Shown one piece after another: positions 1 through 10,949 of a stretch of 64,000 bases of DNA. Below the pieces are notes generated by a model. That model was not told where the DNA came from, ran no database searches, and saw only the letters and a list, made by a program, of their open reading frames with translations. The position numbers were made by a program, and so were the translations under genes. Source of the stretch: Valencia hispanica (taxonomy: Eukaryota; Chordata; Actinopteri; Cyprinodontiformes; Valenciidae); NCBI GenBank assembly GCA_963556495.2, contig OY747700.1:2592001-2656000 (forward strand), in the 5' to 3' direction. The first letter of the stretch is position 1. Every line of letters begins with the position of its first letter.

Positions 1-375
1 CAATGCAGCTTTAAACTCACGACTGCCGTGGCCGGCGCTGCGAGTAACTGCAGCCACCGCGGGAGCGTGCACAAAAAGTGAATAATTCAGTGACGTGGCG
101 CACATCGCCAGCTGTGCGACAACAAGCAACATGTCTAGCGACGAAGTAAGTAACAGTGTTTACTTTGGTGTAACATTAGTAAATATCTTTGACAACAATC
201 AGCCGTGTCTGAAATCTGGATTCTTTCTCTTCCTTCTTCCTGCTAAATCGAGAACGCACAAGAAGTGTAGATTGACGTTACATCCGCGTGTAAGCGCGGG
301 AAATTCGGCCACCGAATCGCAGCCGATTTTGCAGCACACAGACTGTTCAAGATAATGGGATTACACGTGGGTGGG
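1..375. repeat. Unclassified GC-rich dispersed repeat, copy 1 (cut by window edge)
   Basis: This stretch is repeated in inverted orientation at about 47640-48060. Shared blocks include the GGCCGGCGCTGC...GTAACTGCAGCCA segment near 30-52 and the GAGAACGC...GCGGGAAATT...TTTTGCAGCACACAG segment at about 250-345. The left end lies outside the window. An ATG followed by four codons and a donor-like GAAGTAAGT occurs at 131-150, so a promoter plus short first exon is conceivable, but the inverted copy does not preserve it clearly. No known family was recognised; it may be a non-autonomous DNA transposon or a duplicated gene start. Confidence 0.55.
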
Positions 376-2090
376 CTCATTTTTCTTGGTTTAAAGCGCT
401 TCATAACCCAATACAATTACAAAACGGCACATAAATAATTTAGTTTAGAAATCCAGCCCCCTGATCCTTTAAGTGAATCTTTTGGTTTGCCTGGCAGCTG
501 CAGTTGATGTTTTGATGTTGCTTTGGTTCACCTTCAGCAGGGCTTCCCAAAGCATCCAGCAAAGTAATTCCACCTGTGTTGCCACCCAACAATGCGTTGC
601 CCTTGAGATCAATGTGGTTCCCCCACCGTCCGATCCTAACCTTAGCCCAGATCTGTAGCTACCCAATAAAGACATCTTTCCTCATCCATCAACACCTTCA
701 TCCCAAAGTACCCTTAGTTTACAGCCTATTTTGAGACTTAATTTGGCTTATGGTTACTGGAAATGGTTAAGCTAATCTCTCGTTTCTTAACCTTGCCAGC
801 AGTATGTATGTCGGTGCTGAATATGCAGCCCCTATAGATCAGCTTTTCTCTCCTATCGGCTTTCACGCACGTTTAGTTTTTAGCACAACTGTCACATTCG
901 AAACGACTGACATTCCGTAAAAAAGAAAGAGCAACTGCAGCTGGTAAATGTCACATACATGTGTCTTAGAATTGATGCAGATTAGGTCACACTGAGTAGT
1001 TGAATTTGAGTTGTATTTGAGAAATCTTCTTCCTCTTATGGCTGTTTTGCTTTATTCTGCTTCGTTAATGTTGAGATAAGATTTGTTTAGGATCATAACT
1101 TTGGTCTGGATTCAGCTAACCTCTGAACTCTTCTTTGGTTGTCTGAGCGCCTTCACTGAGTCCAGGCCTGCTCTGAGCTTATTGCCATGAAGACTATGGG
1201 CGTGCTGGATGCTTCTTTTAAAAAATAAAAACGCCCAGTAAGTCGATGAGGCAACAATCTCAGGATAACTGAAGCAAGTTAACTCAAGTCTCCATCATTT
1301 CTGCACAGCAATGGAAACTAAAAGAATCTCACCCAGAATTGAACATCTGGCATCCTGTTAAGCATCTCTGCTGATTCTCTTGTAGGAACTTGATTTTATA
1401 TAATTTTAAAGATAAATGCTGTTCTCAAAGAGTGGCATGCCTTAGGATGTGTATTTGCATGATATCAGAAAGTGAACAACACAAGGGATTGTAGCGTAGT
1501 ATGACAATCTCCCCAAAAATCTCAACATGATGAGTATCAACTGGCAGATCATCCAGAACCAGGAAAGTATTTTCAGTATTTTCAGCCGCTTTTAAACGAT
1601 TGGTTCTCTAACTGTAATTAACACGGTTGAGTCCAAAAATTACGATGATCTGGGTCTTTACAGCCCCTGGTGGACAAGTTAGTTTGACACCTGTACTCAG
1701 ACAGAAAGGCTAGCCATCAGTTTTCATCTGACTGATTTTGGATCTTCAGTTAATGAGGAGTTGGCACTTCCCTGAACACATGGCTGAAGACTGCTAATGA
1801 TGCTGAAGTTAGCATCTGGTTCACAGACTCGTATTCAGTGCTATATTTAGAGGGCAAACACACCATCGCGCTAACAGGATGGTAACTGCCAAATGTTATG
1901 CCAGTGATCTAAATTACTGTAAGCCAGTCAGCATTCTACCAGTCCTCTCTGAAACAGTGGAGCAGTGGATAATAAAACTACTAAATGATCATCTAAAGAA
2001 AGATCATTTATATTTGCATCTTATGCGATTTGGGTTCTCCTCTTATTAGTTCACAGAGTTAATTAGTATTTCTAGGAAAAATAAAGTCAG
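376..2090. other. No gene recognised
   Basis: AT-rich sequence with only short open frames. I see no protein motif, tandem repeat or inverted-repeat termini here. It may be intron or intergenic DNA. Confidence 0.4.
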
Positions 2091-2094
2091 AGAT

Positions 2095-2420
2095 CTGCAG
2101 GAGCTGCATTCATTGACATGAAAAAGGCTTTTGACTGCAAGATTTTACTAGCCAAATTGAGTCATTTTAATTGTTCACTGCAGGCAATGAAGTGGAAGGA
2201 TGTTTACCGATCAGATGAAAACAGTCAGAGCAGCTAAATCGGCATATCTGGAGAACACGGTGGAGGTCCCTCAAGGCTCCATACCTGAACCCACCCTATT
2301 TCCCTTGGCTCCATCTCAAGGATCTGGCTAATGGATGTAACCCTGACAGTTTGCAAATGTATGCAGATGATGCAGCGATATTAAGACCAGCCAGGATGCT
2401 GCAGAGACTCCCAGATCTGA
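2095..2420 (+). pseudogene. Very old LINE reverse-transcriptase relic
   Basis: Plus-strand translation, changing frame, recovers reverse-transcriptase landmarks in the right order: an A-F-I-D-M-K-K-A-F-D stretch (RT motif A) near 2108-2137, a VPQGS-like 'VPQGSI' stretch near 2266-2285, and a MYADDAAIL-like motif (catalytic motif C) near 2358-2385. Frameshifts and stops break it, so it is inactive. Spacing between motifs is shorter than in an intact RT, implying internal loss. The clade cannot be assigned. Confidence 0.55.
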
Positions 2421-2866
2421 ACAGAAGAAGTGGATTCAATCAGACCTGGTTTAAAGGTATACTCTCAATTTTTGAAGGGAATCTAAAAACATGGTTCCTC
2501 ACATTATATTAATGAAGATATTTGACTTCTCATGTGGTGTTGTGATGCGTGATCTGTGGGTGGATTTCTGTTTTTATTATTGTTTTATCTAGTAGACATA
2601 TCTGTGTATTAAGGACACATGCAGGGCAGGTGGCTGCAGGGTTAATATCTCAAATGTTTGATACTCAGCGAGTTTAGCCACATGTTCAGGGCTAGAATTG
2701 TTAGTTTTAGGAGCAATCAAAGACATTTACATGTAAACTATCATTCATATTTAATGTCCAGATGAGCTGCAGAAATAAAGTCTGAATCTGAAGGCCTTTC
2801 ACCTTCTCTAACTTAAACTCTAAAATATTTCAGCTGGTCAGACCTTAAATGGATTATTTATGTTAT

Positions 2867-4254
2867 GTAAATACTAGAGGTGTAACATCCCAGTTCGGTT
2901 CATTTTTGGTGGGCTGTACAGTGGAACAGTTGGTAGCCCTGCTGCCTCGCAGCAAGAATGTTTTGGGTTTGAATCCCAGCCTGGTCTTTCTGCATGGAGT
3001 TTCCATGTTCTCCCTGTGCATGCGTGGGTTCTCTCTGGGTACTCCGGCTTCCTCGGACAGTCCAACAACATCTCTCTAAATTGGGTATGAGTGCATGGTT
3101 GTTTGTCCTTTATGTCTCTGTGTTGTCCTGCGATGGACTGGTGACCTGTCCAGGGTGGACCCCGCCTCTCGCCCCATGATTGCTGGACACAAGCACCAGC
3201 AACCCTCCATAGGATGGACGGGTACGGATAACGGATAACGGATGGACGGATCATTTTCGGGAACAAAGTGAAAAAAAAAAGTTTCGCATGATATTTAAAA
3301 TCTAACTGTGCTTGCAGTAAATTGTTCTCATAACATAAAAATGTATACAATAAAATATAAACCAAAGAACATACAGCCGTTTTAAATTTTCTTTTTAGGA
3401 AACTGCAACATCAATACTTTGACTAAAGTCAAGACCATCTGGGGTATGAAATGAATATTTCAGACCGCCCTACGGTCTGTATCAACAGTGGTAACAAGTT
3501 AATCGAGGTTTAAGCTGTTACCTGAGCCAGCTTAAAGGATGCTGCATGACTATTACAGGTGAGGTGGGCGGGGCTACAACACACTTCTAGTCCGATTGCT
3601 TAATCACCGCTGCAGAGGAGCCGCGATTTCTAACTTTGGTGTTTCTCTGTTTCATTTGTTCTGTTTTTATTTGGCCTTTTATACCTTTTTGTATGCGTGA
3701 AAACAAAAGATAATATTCGATAAATAACTTTATTTTAGTGTGTATGTGGGACACTGTGGTGGGGGCGGTTCAGCTTCCAGCTGCTGCTGCAAAACAACAC
3801 AAACGTCACTGACTAATTCCTGGAAGAAACATTTTCAACACATGAGAGTCAGATGTCCAGTCTGCTTATACTTTAAGAGAAAGGCACCAACGAGGGCAGC
3901 TAAGTGGGGTCCTTCAGCTCAGGAACATCTGTGGTTGCCAACAGCAACCAACGCTAACAGAAGTTGGTGACCAGTTCAAAGTAAAACACGTTGTTTTGTA
4001 GCACCGGGTAGCCGAAGTGTTCCCAAATGGGAGGCTTTAACAACAGAAGCAAATGTTTAAGCCCCTGCTCTCAATCAAAAGAGTCTCTGGTTGTAACTTC
4101 TGCTAGCAGGAGGCTGGATGTGTTTACAGAGTCACATGTGTAGCAGGATAATGTGCAACACAGTTATCCTTCTGTGTAGAAACTCGGTCCACCTCTGTGC
4201 CGAACCGGATGTTTTTAATATGGATACATGTACCGTTACACCCCTAGTATGTAC
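2867..4254. mobile_element. Degraded non-autonomous hAT transposon with 8-bp target duplication
   Basis: The left terminus at 2875 reads TAGAGGTGTAAC and the right terminus ending at 4246 is its near reverse complement, GTTACACCCCTA. Both match the terminal style of fish hAT elements of the Tol2-like kind (CAGAGGTGTAA). The flanking 8-mers GTAAATAC (2867-2874) and GTATGTAC (4247-4254) agree at 6 of 8 positions, as expected of an aged 8-bp hAT target-site duplication. The interior has GTTCGG/CCGAAC-rich subterminal pieces but no transposase frame. A tRNA-headed repeat is inserted near the left end. Confidence 0.6.
2908..3255 (+). mobile_element. SINE-like tRNA-headed repeat with GGATGGAC tail
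   Basis: The sequence has the layout of a very common fish repeat: a tRNA-like head (AGCCCTGCTGCCTCGCAGCAAG, then a GTTTGAATCCC B-box-like block at about 2967-2977), a body with the GGAGTTTCCATGTTCTCCC and GTCCAGGGTGGACCCCGCCTC blocks, and a simple (GGATAAC/GGATGGAC) tail at 3220-3253. No protein is encoded. It lies inside the hAT element above, so it inserted later. Family naming needs a repeat library. Confidence 0.65.
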
Positions 4255-6489
4255 CAGGTACCTAGTATGAGAAGTTTTCCTGCTTTAGGTCAGTCAGGAT
4301 CATCTAAATTATTTATATTTGCTAAATATGAAATCATTAGAAATTAGACAGTTCTGAGATTTTTAAAATTATTTTCTTTGAATTCAAAAGTTTACTAAAA
4401 TTATAATTCTTTTAAACAATTGGGGAAACCCAGAGGATGGTGTTATGGCTTTGTAAAGCATCTGATTAATTCAAAACATTGAAGTGAAATGGAGCAACAC
4501 GTGGGGATGCATTTGAAAGCAACACCTTTAAACACCTTCCTTCTCATCAAGGAAAAACCAACATAAATCAGCCAGAATTTCAGGACAGAACTGTGGATCT
4601 CCACCAGCCTGGTTCATCCTTTGGTTCATCTCTCAGATGCTGAAGGTTCCAGGTTCATCTGTTCAAACAGTTATATTTAACGATAAACCACAAAACAATG
4701 TGGATCAGGAAGTAAAAGGGTTTGAAATGTGCAAATTGACCACAAAACAAAAGCCAAAAACCATATAATGATGCTGCTGAAGCTGGTAAAAGTCTCATTA
4801 TCCACAGCAAAACTGTGTTCTGAATAGAACCACTGATCCAAACATTACCATTTAATTAGCTACTGAAAGAAAAACCAAGTCCATCTTTTGCAGTTGCACC
4901 AGTTCTGTCGGAGGAATGGGACAAAATTCTAGCAGACTTATACAAGAAGCTTTTAGAAGGAAACCTAAAACCTTAGACCTGAGTTAAATAGTTTAAAAAG
5001 CTCTGGAAACTTTTGAATTTGAATGAAATGAAAAAAAAAACAACTAAAAATCCTCTTTCATTATTCTGACTTTTAACAAATAGAAATAATTTCTGTAACC
5101 CAAACGGACCAAAAACAGAAAAAGGTTCAGTCTGATTTATTCTCAGACACTTTATCCACCGAATCCCCTTAAAGAAATGTATCCCTGATAAGATTCAGGG
5201 TTTATTGGACATCTTTGAAACATGAATCAGTTCTGATGGAGACAAATCAGGAAGGGAATTATTCCAAGAACACAGATGCAAAAATATGCAGAGAAATCAA
5301 ACACACCATAGAGACCACAGAAAGCAGAACAGAGCCTCGTGATACCAAATAGAAAGCTGCTCCCACTTCTGCATGCTCTGCTTTGAAGGTTGGTCAAAGT
5401 ATCCATCTCCAAACACTCTGATATCCCGCTCTGTCTAATTTATGACTATCCTTCTAGGAGTTTAAAACCCTCACCTGATCACATACCTGAGACCCGCCAC
5501 CTGAAGGATACAGTCTCAGAACGAGTTTCTGGGGTTATTTAAAGCCGATCTGCTAAAAAATCGTCTAACTTCACACCAGGAAAGCACAGAAACGGTCGTA
5601 GAAACCGCTGAACCACATCAGAGGAGAACAGTGAACCAAGTGAAGACAGGTGCTTCCCAGTCTGCTTCCAGGTGTGAAACCACAGCAGAGTTTTATAATA
5701 AAAAGGCACCGAACCGATTCAATAAATCTGAATCTTTGTGTTAATAATGCTTAATTTAATCCACAATAACCCCAAAAGATGAAGATCGACCAAATAAAGA
5801 CAGACTCCTGCTCTTACTTTAGTCAGTAAAGCTCAGCAGGTCCCCAGCGGTTTCCTCCAGCTTCATCTACGCAGCTCAGCTTCTACAGAGACCCAGACGA
5901 GGAGAAGGGTTAAAGCTGTAAACGAGCAGAGTTACCTGCAGGACTCACCTGTGTGTGCCTGCCAGCCTGAACCTGCAGACAAACTGACTTCCTCCTGCGC
6001 TGCGTTCACCTCGTTGCCCTCGTCGCTGTCAGCGTCCTCGCTCAGGGGGAGGAGGAGGAAGAGAAGCAGAAAAAAATGGAAACCTGTCGTGACGCTCTGC
6101 TGCTGCTCATTTGCAAAGCAAAAACTTTTGTTTCCTGGTGAGCCTTATTCCAGAGAGGAACCCGGGTTACAGGCTGCTGTAGGAAAAAGCTCACAATGAA
6201 GCCTCTGTTGGTTTGTTGCATGTAGAGGAAAGAATCAACTGTTTATCAGGGAAACAGAACCTGCAGCTACGTAAACAAAGCTGCAGCTGGAGCCGTCTGA
6301 CCGCTCCATGAAATTCCTTCTGTTCAAGGATCATCTGCTGCTGGGATTTCTTGTTGCAGCCAAAATGACCTGATGAGCTGTGATGCCACCAGCGCAGAGC
6401 TGGATCAGCAATGGCAGCAAGGTGTGAGTGCACCTGAGTGAAGTGGAGACAAGAAGAACAGCAAAGAAGCAATTTCTCTCAACAACCAT
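4255..6489. other. No gene recognised; CpG-richer patch at 5830-6130
   Basis: No supported coding region. At 5830-6130 the base composition becomes richer in CpG. On the minus strand this patch ends in two donor-like sites, CACAG|GTGAGT near 5947 and CTGCAG|GTAACT near 5936. A non-coding first exon or promoter of a host gene on the minus strand is possible but unproven. Confidence 0.3.
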
Positions 6490-6620
6490 CAATAGATAGA
6501 AACTTTCTCCATTATGATGAATAATTTAGTCTCTTCTAGTGCTCCTCGCTCAGGTGGAGTCCCACAGGGCTCCATTGTTGGTCCTCTTCTGTTTTCACAG
6601 TATGTACTGTCTCTTCACAT
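6490..6620 (+). pseudogene. LINE reverse-transcriptase fragment (GVPQGS block)
   Basis: The plus-strand frame at 6514-6620 contains SGGVPQGSIVGPLLFSQYV, the RT motif-B region of L2-type LINEs ([13 protein letters not shown]). It is cut on both sides, and motif C is not found in register downstream. It is an isolated dead fragment. Confidence 0.6.
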
Positions 6621-6769
6621 TCAGATTCATTTATTCATGACCACACAACAAGATGGTGGAATTTGTTTTCGGTACAGCATGACATGCTCACAACTCTGTG
6701 TCATTACACAATACGAACAATAGAAAGACAGATACACATAGAAACTTTAGATAAATATGTGATTTAGTG

Positions 6770-6960
6770 TCCGTACAGCTGTTGGGAAAAAAAACTGTTT
6801 TTGAATGTGGTTGATTTTGTTGGCAGGGACCTGTAGCATCTTCCAGAAGGAGCTATAATAACTCACTACCAGTTATCCTGCTAAGCAGATGATCTACTTG
6901 TCTCTGAAGTCTGGTTGCAGTGATGCTCTCCATTCTCTACCTAACAAGCTGGTGGTTAAA
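6770..6960. repeat. Possible Rex1/CR1-type LINE 3' remnant
   Basis: The segment resembles the conserved region near the 3' end of Rex1/CR1-like fish LINEs: a TGGGAAAAAAAACTGTTTTTGAATGTGGTTG block, then GACCTGTAGCATCTTCCAGAAGG. It is short and degraded. Assignment rests on remembered family resemblance rather than a protein. Confidence 0.35.
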
Positions 6961-8540
6961 CCAACAAAAGACTGAATGTTTTTTTATTTGCTGCCACAGA
7001 AGTCAGTGCCTTGACTTTAAATGTAAAGAGCAGTGTTAAAATAAAATGTTTAATTCTGGGGACACGACAACCTTCTTTCAGCTGCATGTTTTGGTCAAAG
7101 TTACCCCTGATCTGTAGGACATCCATGCTTCTATCAGCTTTGGACTTGACTACTCTAATGCTCTTCATGTTGGTGTCATTCCAACCAGGCTTTTAAAAAG
7201 CATCAGGAAGGATTTTAATGCTTTGCTAGCACTTTCCCTTTTTAACATGTTGTTTTCTGGGATCTTTTTGACTGTTATAATTTTATTGTTTTACACTTTG
7301 ATTTTCTAATTCAGACGTAAAAAAGAAAACCGACTCGAAGCCGGGAACAGAGTGAAGCTTTACAGAAAGCTAAAGGATCAACAGTAAAAGTTTGAGACGA
7401 GGTTTTGGTCTCTGATGACTCCTTCTGATGGTTCTGGACATCTGGAGAAGAAAAGCTGGGAGTTCTTGGTGTTGCTAATTAAATCCGAGGCCATGTTACT
7501 GGACTCGATACTGAATTGTGGGCTCGATGTTGTCATGATAGCATCGATGAGACCCAAATGCAGCCAAGTAGTGATGTTACGATGTGTGCCGAGGCTACGA
7601 AGCGTGTGTCGAGCAGTGGAGGGGGCGTATCGAGGCCTGCTTCATTTAGGGGAGGAGCTGAAAACGATGACGTCTGAAGCCCCGCCTCCCGGCTGTACCA
7701 CGTGACTGCTTCAGGAAGTGGTTCAGAGGTTTGACAGCAATGTAAACCCCCTCAGGCTCCAATCAAAATGTGGGTTTGTGTAGGAGAGTTGCAGTCAGTT
7801 TGGAGTTTGGATAGGAGAGTTTGTTTAGCGTTTATATAGTTTGGAGATATTTTTGAGAGTATAGAGACAGATAGTTTGAAGATTTAGGAGAGTTAGGAGA
7901 GAAAGATAAGATTTTTGTGAGTGAGGAGAGAGAAATTTGTGAGGGGATGAAGCCAGCTAGGAAGAGGAGGATTTCTCCTGTTTGGGAGACAAATACTAGC
8001 AGGTAGTATTGGGAAAAGCAAAAATTACTGTACCCCCAAGTTATATAGTCTAGCACTTGTGTTTTTGTGTACGCCGGCATCTTCTGTGTTGTGAAAGAGG
8101 GTTTTTGAAGGCTGTTGATGTGGTGTCAAGAAAAAGGAACCGCTTAAAACCTAAAACTGTTGAGAAACGGCTATTTTTGAATAAAAATGAATTTCCCCTG
8201 TTTTGTACATCATTGCCCAAGTTACACATTCATTTTCAGAGCCCTCTTCCTAATTCCACAAGCATTTTCACTTTCCTCTGCCTGCTTAAGCCTTTTGCCT
8301 CAAGTGACAGAAAAACATTATTACACAACCTGCCATAACATATGATACTACCGTTTTGGGATAATTTACAGACAGAATACATTAAAAAATATTTTTATCA
8401 CTTACTTTTGTAATATTTTATGTAGAGAAATTACAGTAGTCATTCCCAAGAACCATAGCAGACTTACAACTTGAATGCATCACATATAAAGTGGCTAAGA
8501 GCTACAGCTGCCTGTGATTATGTATCTGGCCAGTAGGGGG
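6961..8540. other. No gene recognised
   Basis: A CpG-rich patch at about 7480-7740 (GCTTCATTTAGGGGAGGAGC...CCACGTGAC) may belong to a degraded DNA transposon; no pair of termini could be fixed. 7800-7960 is purine-rich (GGAGAG-type). No protein motif was seen. Confidence 0.3.
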
Positions 8541-8552
8541 GTTTGTGTTCAC

Positions 8553-8624
8553 ATGAAGCCCCATGAGATGAACCCTTTTTTGAACCAAATGGCTCAAGTG
8601 GTTCAATGCCTCATGGGGCTTCAT
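8553..8624. repeat. Perfect 15-bp inverted repeat (hairpin)
   Basis: ATGAAGCCCCATGAG at 8553-8567 is exactly reverse-complemented at 8610-8624, with a 42-base loop holding a smaller dyad (GAACCA...TGGTTC). It may be a terminal part of a degraded transposon or a transcript hairpin. Confidence 0.6.
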
Positions 8625-8654
8625 CTCACCATCACTAAAGCAAAGTAAAAAAAA

Positions 8655-9095
8655 TGAGGATTAAATGAAACAAAAGAAGAAGGAACTTACTAAACTCAGG
8701 AGGACCAGAAAATGCACTGACCAGGAACCAGCGAGTAGTGACTGAATGAGAACTGTTTAAATACTGAGGAGGGAGTGAGGAACTGACAGAGAAAGTTGAG
8801 GACTAATCAGTGGGAAACAGTTGCAGGTGAGAGAACAGGTGGAGGCAATCAGCAGCTGGGGCAGAGAGGGAATATGGCAAGGAGGAAACAGAGGGAGTCA
8901 AAGAACAAAACATAAGACATGAGTAGACAGATTAACCTAAAAAGGCATAAGGAAAGACTAAACACAAAATTGTAACTAGGAAAGAAGACTAAGAGAAACT
9001 TGAAGCACTAATTAATATAAGAGAGGAGGGGAAAAAAACAGCAGCACAATAAACTTTAACTCAAAGACTACACAAACAACTAAGAAGTATGACAG
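8655..9095. mobile_element. LTR fragment related to the solo LTR at 53776-54354
   Basis: Several blocks match the better-defined solo LTR in the same order: AGGAACCAGCGAGTAGTGACTGA, the GAGG-A-GTGAGGAA-TGAC block, AATCAGTGGG/AATTAGTGAG, GCAGGTGAGAG, and CAGGTGGA-G-AATCA-C. The right edge (TATGACA near 9085) resembles the CATGACA end of the other copy. The left end is lost, and no target duplication could be assigned. Confidence 0.5.
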
Positions 9096-10679
9096 ATGAT
9101 GGGCCGAGGCCACTGATCCAGACTTTATGGTTCTGTGTTGTTGCACTTTGACTCATTTTACTCTGAAGCTTTAAGACTGCAACCAGAAAGTTGTTGCACC
9201 CTTAAATGATCAAATGTAGTAAATATTTTTGGTATATTAGAAGATGCAGAGTTAACACCCTTCACTGCTTTGGAGAGCGATTCAGGTTATTTCTCTACTT
9301 CTCATTCTCTACTGACCCAAAGTGAAACTCTGCTGATTGTCACTGTAGGAACTCTGCGGTTCTTGCATGGTTCTCTCTGAGGTTCTGATGACTCTGCAGG
9401 GGCTTCCGGACTTTAGGGGTTTTTGTCTCGGTATTTAAACTCAACCAAGGAGCAATAACTACTCCTGTGGAGATGCTAAATATTCAGTTCTTCATGGTTA
9501 CACATCCTTCAATGATATTTGTTGATTTATCTCTGGAAAAGGAAAGAAATCAACTACAAGAAAACATCAGAAATTAATGTTGTTTTACTCGTTCAAGCAT
9601 AAAAATAATGTTTTACAAACATTAGTTGGTACTGTTCATTTCAAATCCTCGCTGAGCTCTGAGGGGATAAAAGCTTGGAGGACAGTCAGCTCTCTCCCTA
9701 ACAGTTCCCTGTTTTTAAACAGATTGTTTCTAGAACAGAAAAAAAGGTTCCGATTTTTTTTCTTATCGGTTTAATCTGTGTCAGTTAAAATCTGCAGAAA
9801 CTTGTGTCCCTGAGGAGGAGGAGAAGCTGTCAGAGCAAGTTTAGAGGCAGCATTCCTTCTATGAGGAAGTTTTCTGTGGTTCTCCTGCAGAACACAAAGG
9901 CATGAAGACGAGATAAACTGCAGCAGGGAGAGGAGCAGCTGTTGCTCAGGACGCTAAAAAATAAGCAGATTTTAACTTTTAACCTAGATCAGTTCGACAG
10001 AAGTCCAACCAGCTGAATGGACCCATTTATCTGGTTTGGGATAAAACTGAACCTCACCGATTTTATTCTCTGATTTGAATGTTGATCATGTTTTAAATAT
10101 AACACAGAGCAAAAGTTAACAGGATTTTCAGTTCAGTCTTGGTAAAAAAAATTACGCGCACACCCACCAGAAGCAGTCAGTCTATAAACAGACAGAATCT
10201 CATCAACAACTTGTCCTAACCTTGTGTTTTTTGTTGCAGTTATCAGGAGCAAAATTGACTTCCTGCAAAGGATTCAGTGTCTGAGAACATAAAGGGATTC
10301 TATTGGTTCAGTTATTTAAACAGAAATTAGTGGAAAATGTTGGAGACTTAGATGATGTTCAAAGGTTTTTAAAAAGAGAAGAAAAAACAGGAAACTTTAC
10401 TGTTTTAACTATCAGGAGATGTATCTGTGCTGCCCTCTGGTGGTGTTAATGAATATCCACTACAGCAACACGTAAAGTAAAAAAAAACAACAAAGATTAT
10501 TTTTAAAACAATATAAAATATAATAATAATAAATAAAATAAAACATTATTGTGAAATATAAATGAATATTAATGATAAAAATGCTTAAAAAAATGAATAC
10601 AATTGTAAAACACACAAAAAGTGACAAGCTGGACTAAAATACAAATTTTAAACATTCAATTTAATAAAAAAATATTTAC
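9096..10679. other. No gene recognised
   Basis: AT-rich non-coding sequence. 10490-10660 is very AT-rich low-complexity DNA. Nothing else was resolved. Confidence 0.35.
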
Positions 10680-10683
10680 CCAA

Positions 10684-10800
10684 AGGGAAATTAAATGTTG
10701 TTGTAACTCATATCATCCTAGTATCTTCAAAGAGTCGTAGATGGTGATGCTGTGGGTAGGAAGGATCTACAGCAGCAGTCAGATCCAGAATCGGCTTCAG
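10684..10800 (-). mobile_element. 3' terminal scrap of the Rex1/CR1-like LINE family
   Basis: CCCAAAGGGAAATTAAATGTTGTTGTAACTCATAT followed by a GCTGTGGGTAGGAAGGAT block matches the 3' ends of the two larger copies at 17895 and 57298 (ATCCCAGAGGGAAATTAAGTGTTG...GCTGTGGGCAGGAAGGATT). It is an older, diverged, heavily 5'-truncated copy in minus orientation. Confidence 0.6.
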
Positions 10801-10828
10801 CAGAGGTTGCTGCAGTGACTGAAAAACT

Positions 10829-10940
10829 TCACACCATTGTAGAAATAACCATGTCATCAGCATATAAGAGTATGTTAGCTCCAGTTAGTTGGTTTTCTAA
10901 GCTGTTTGTTGGGACTCCATTTTCGTCAAATGAACTGAAC
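10829..10940 (-). pseudogene. LINE reverse-transcriptase scrap with YADDMVI
   Basis: The minus-strand frame reads a short stretch ending LLYADDMVISTMV, the catalytic Y-A-D-D motif of reverse transcriptase, preceded by NSLENQLTGANI. The rest of the open frame upstream belongs to the adjacent LTR-like repeat and is not coding. LINE clade unknown. Confidence 0.5.
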
Positions 10941-10949
10941 ACACTGTTG

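Noticed and set aside
2874..3365. 163-codon minus-strand open frame
   Set aside because: Antisense of the SINE-like repeat plus the hAT end; such frames are common in that repeat and have no domain.
7415..7705. 96-codon frame with a possible transposon origin
   Set aside because: No protein family recognised and terminal repeats could not be paired, so it is left as unannotated DNA.
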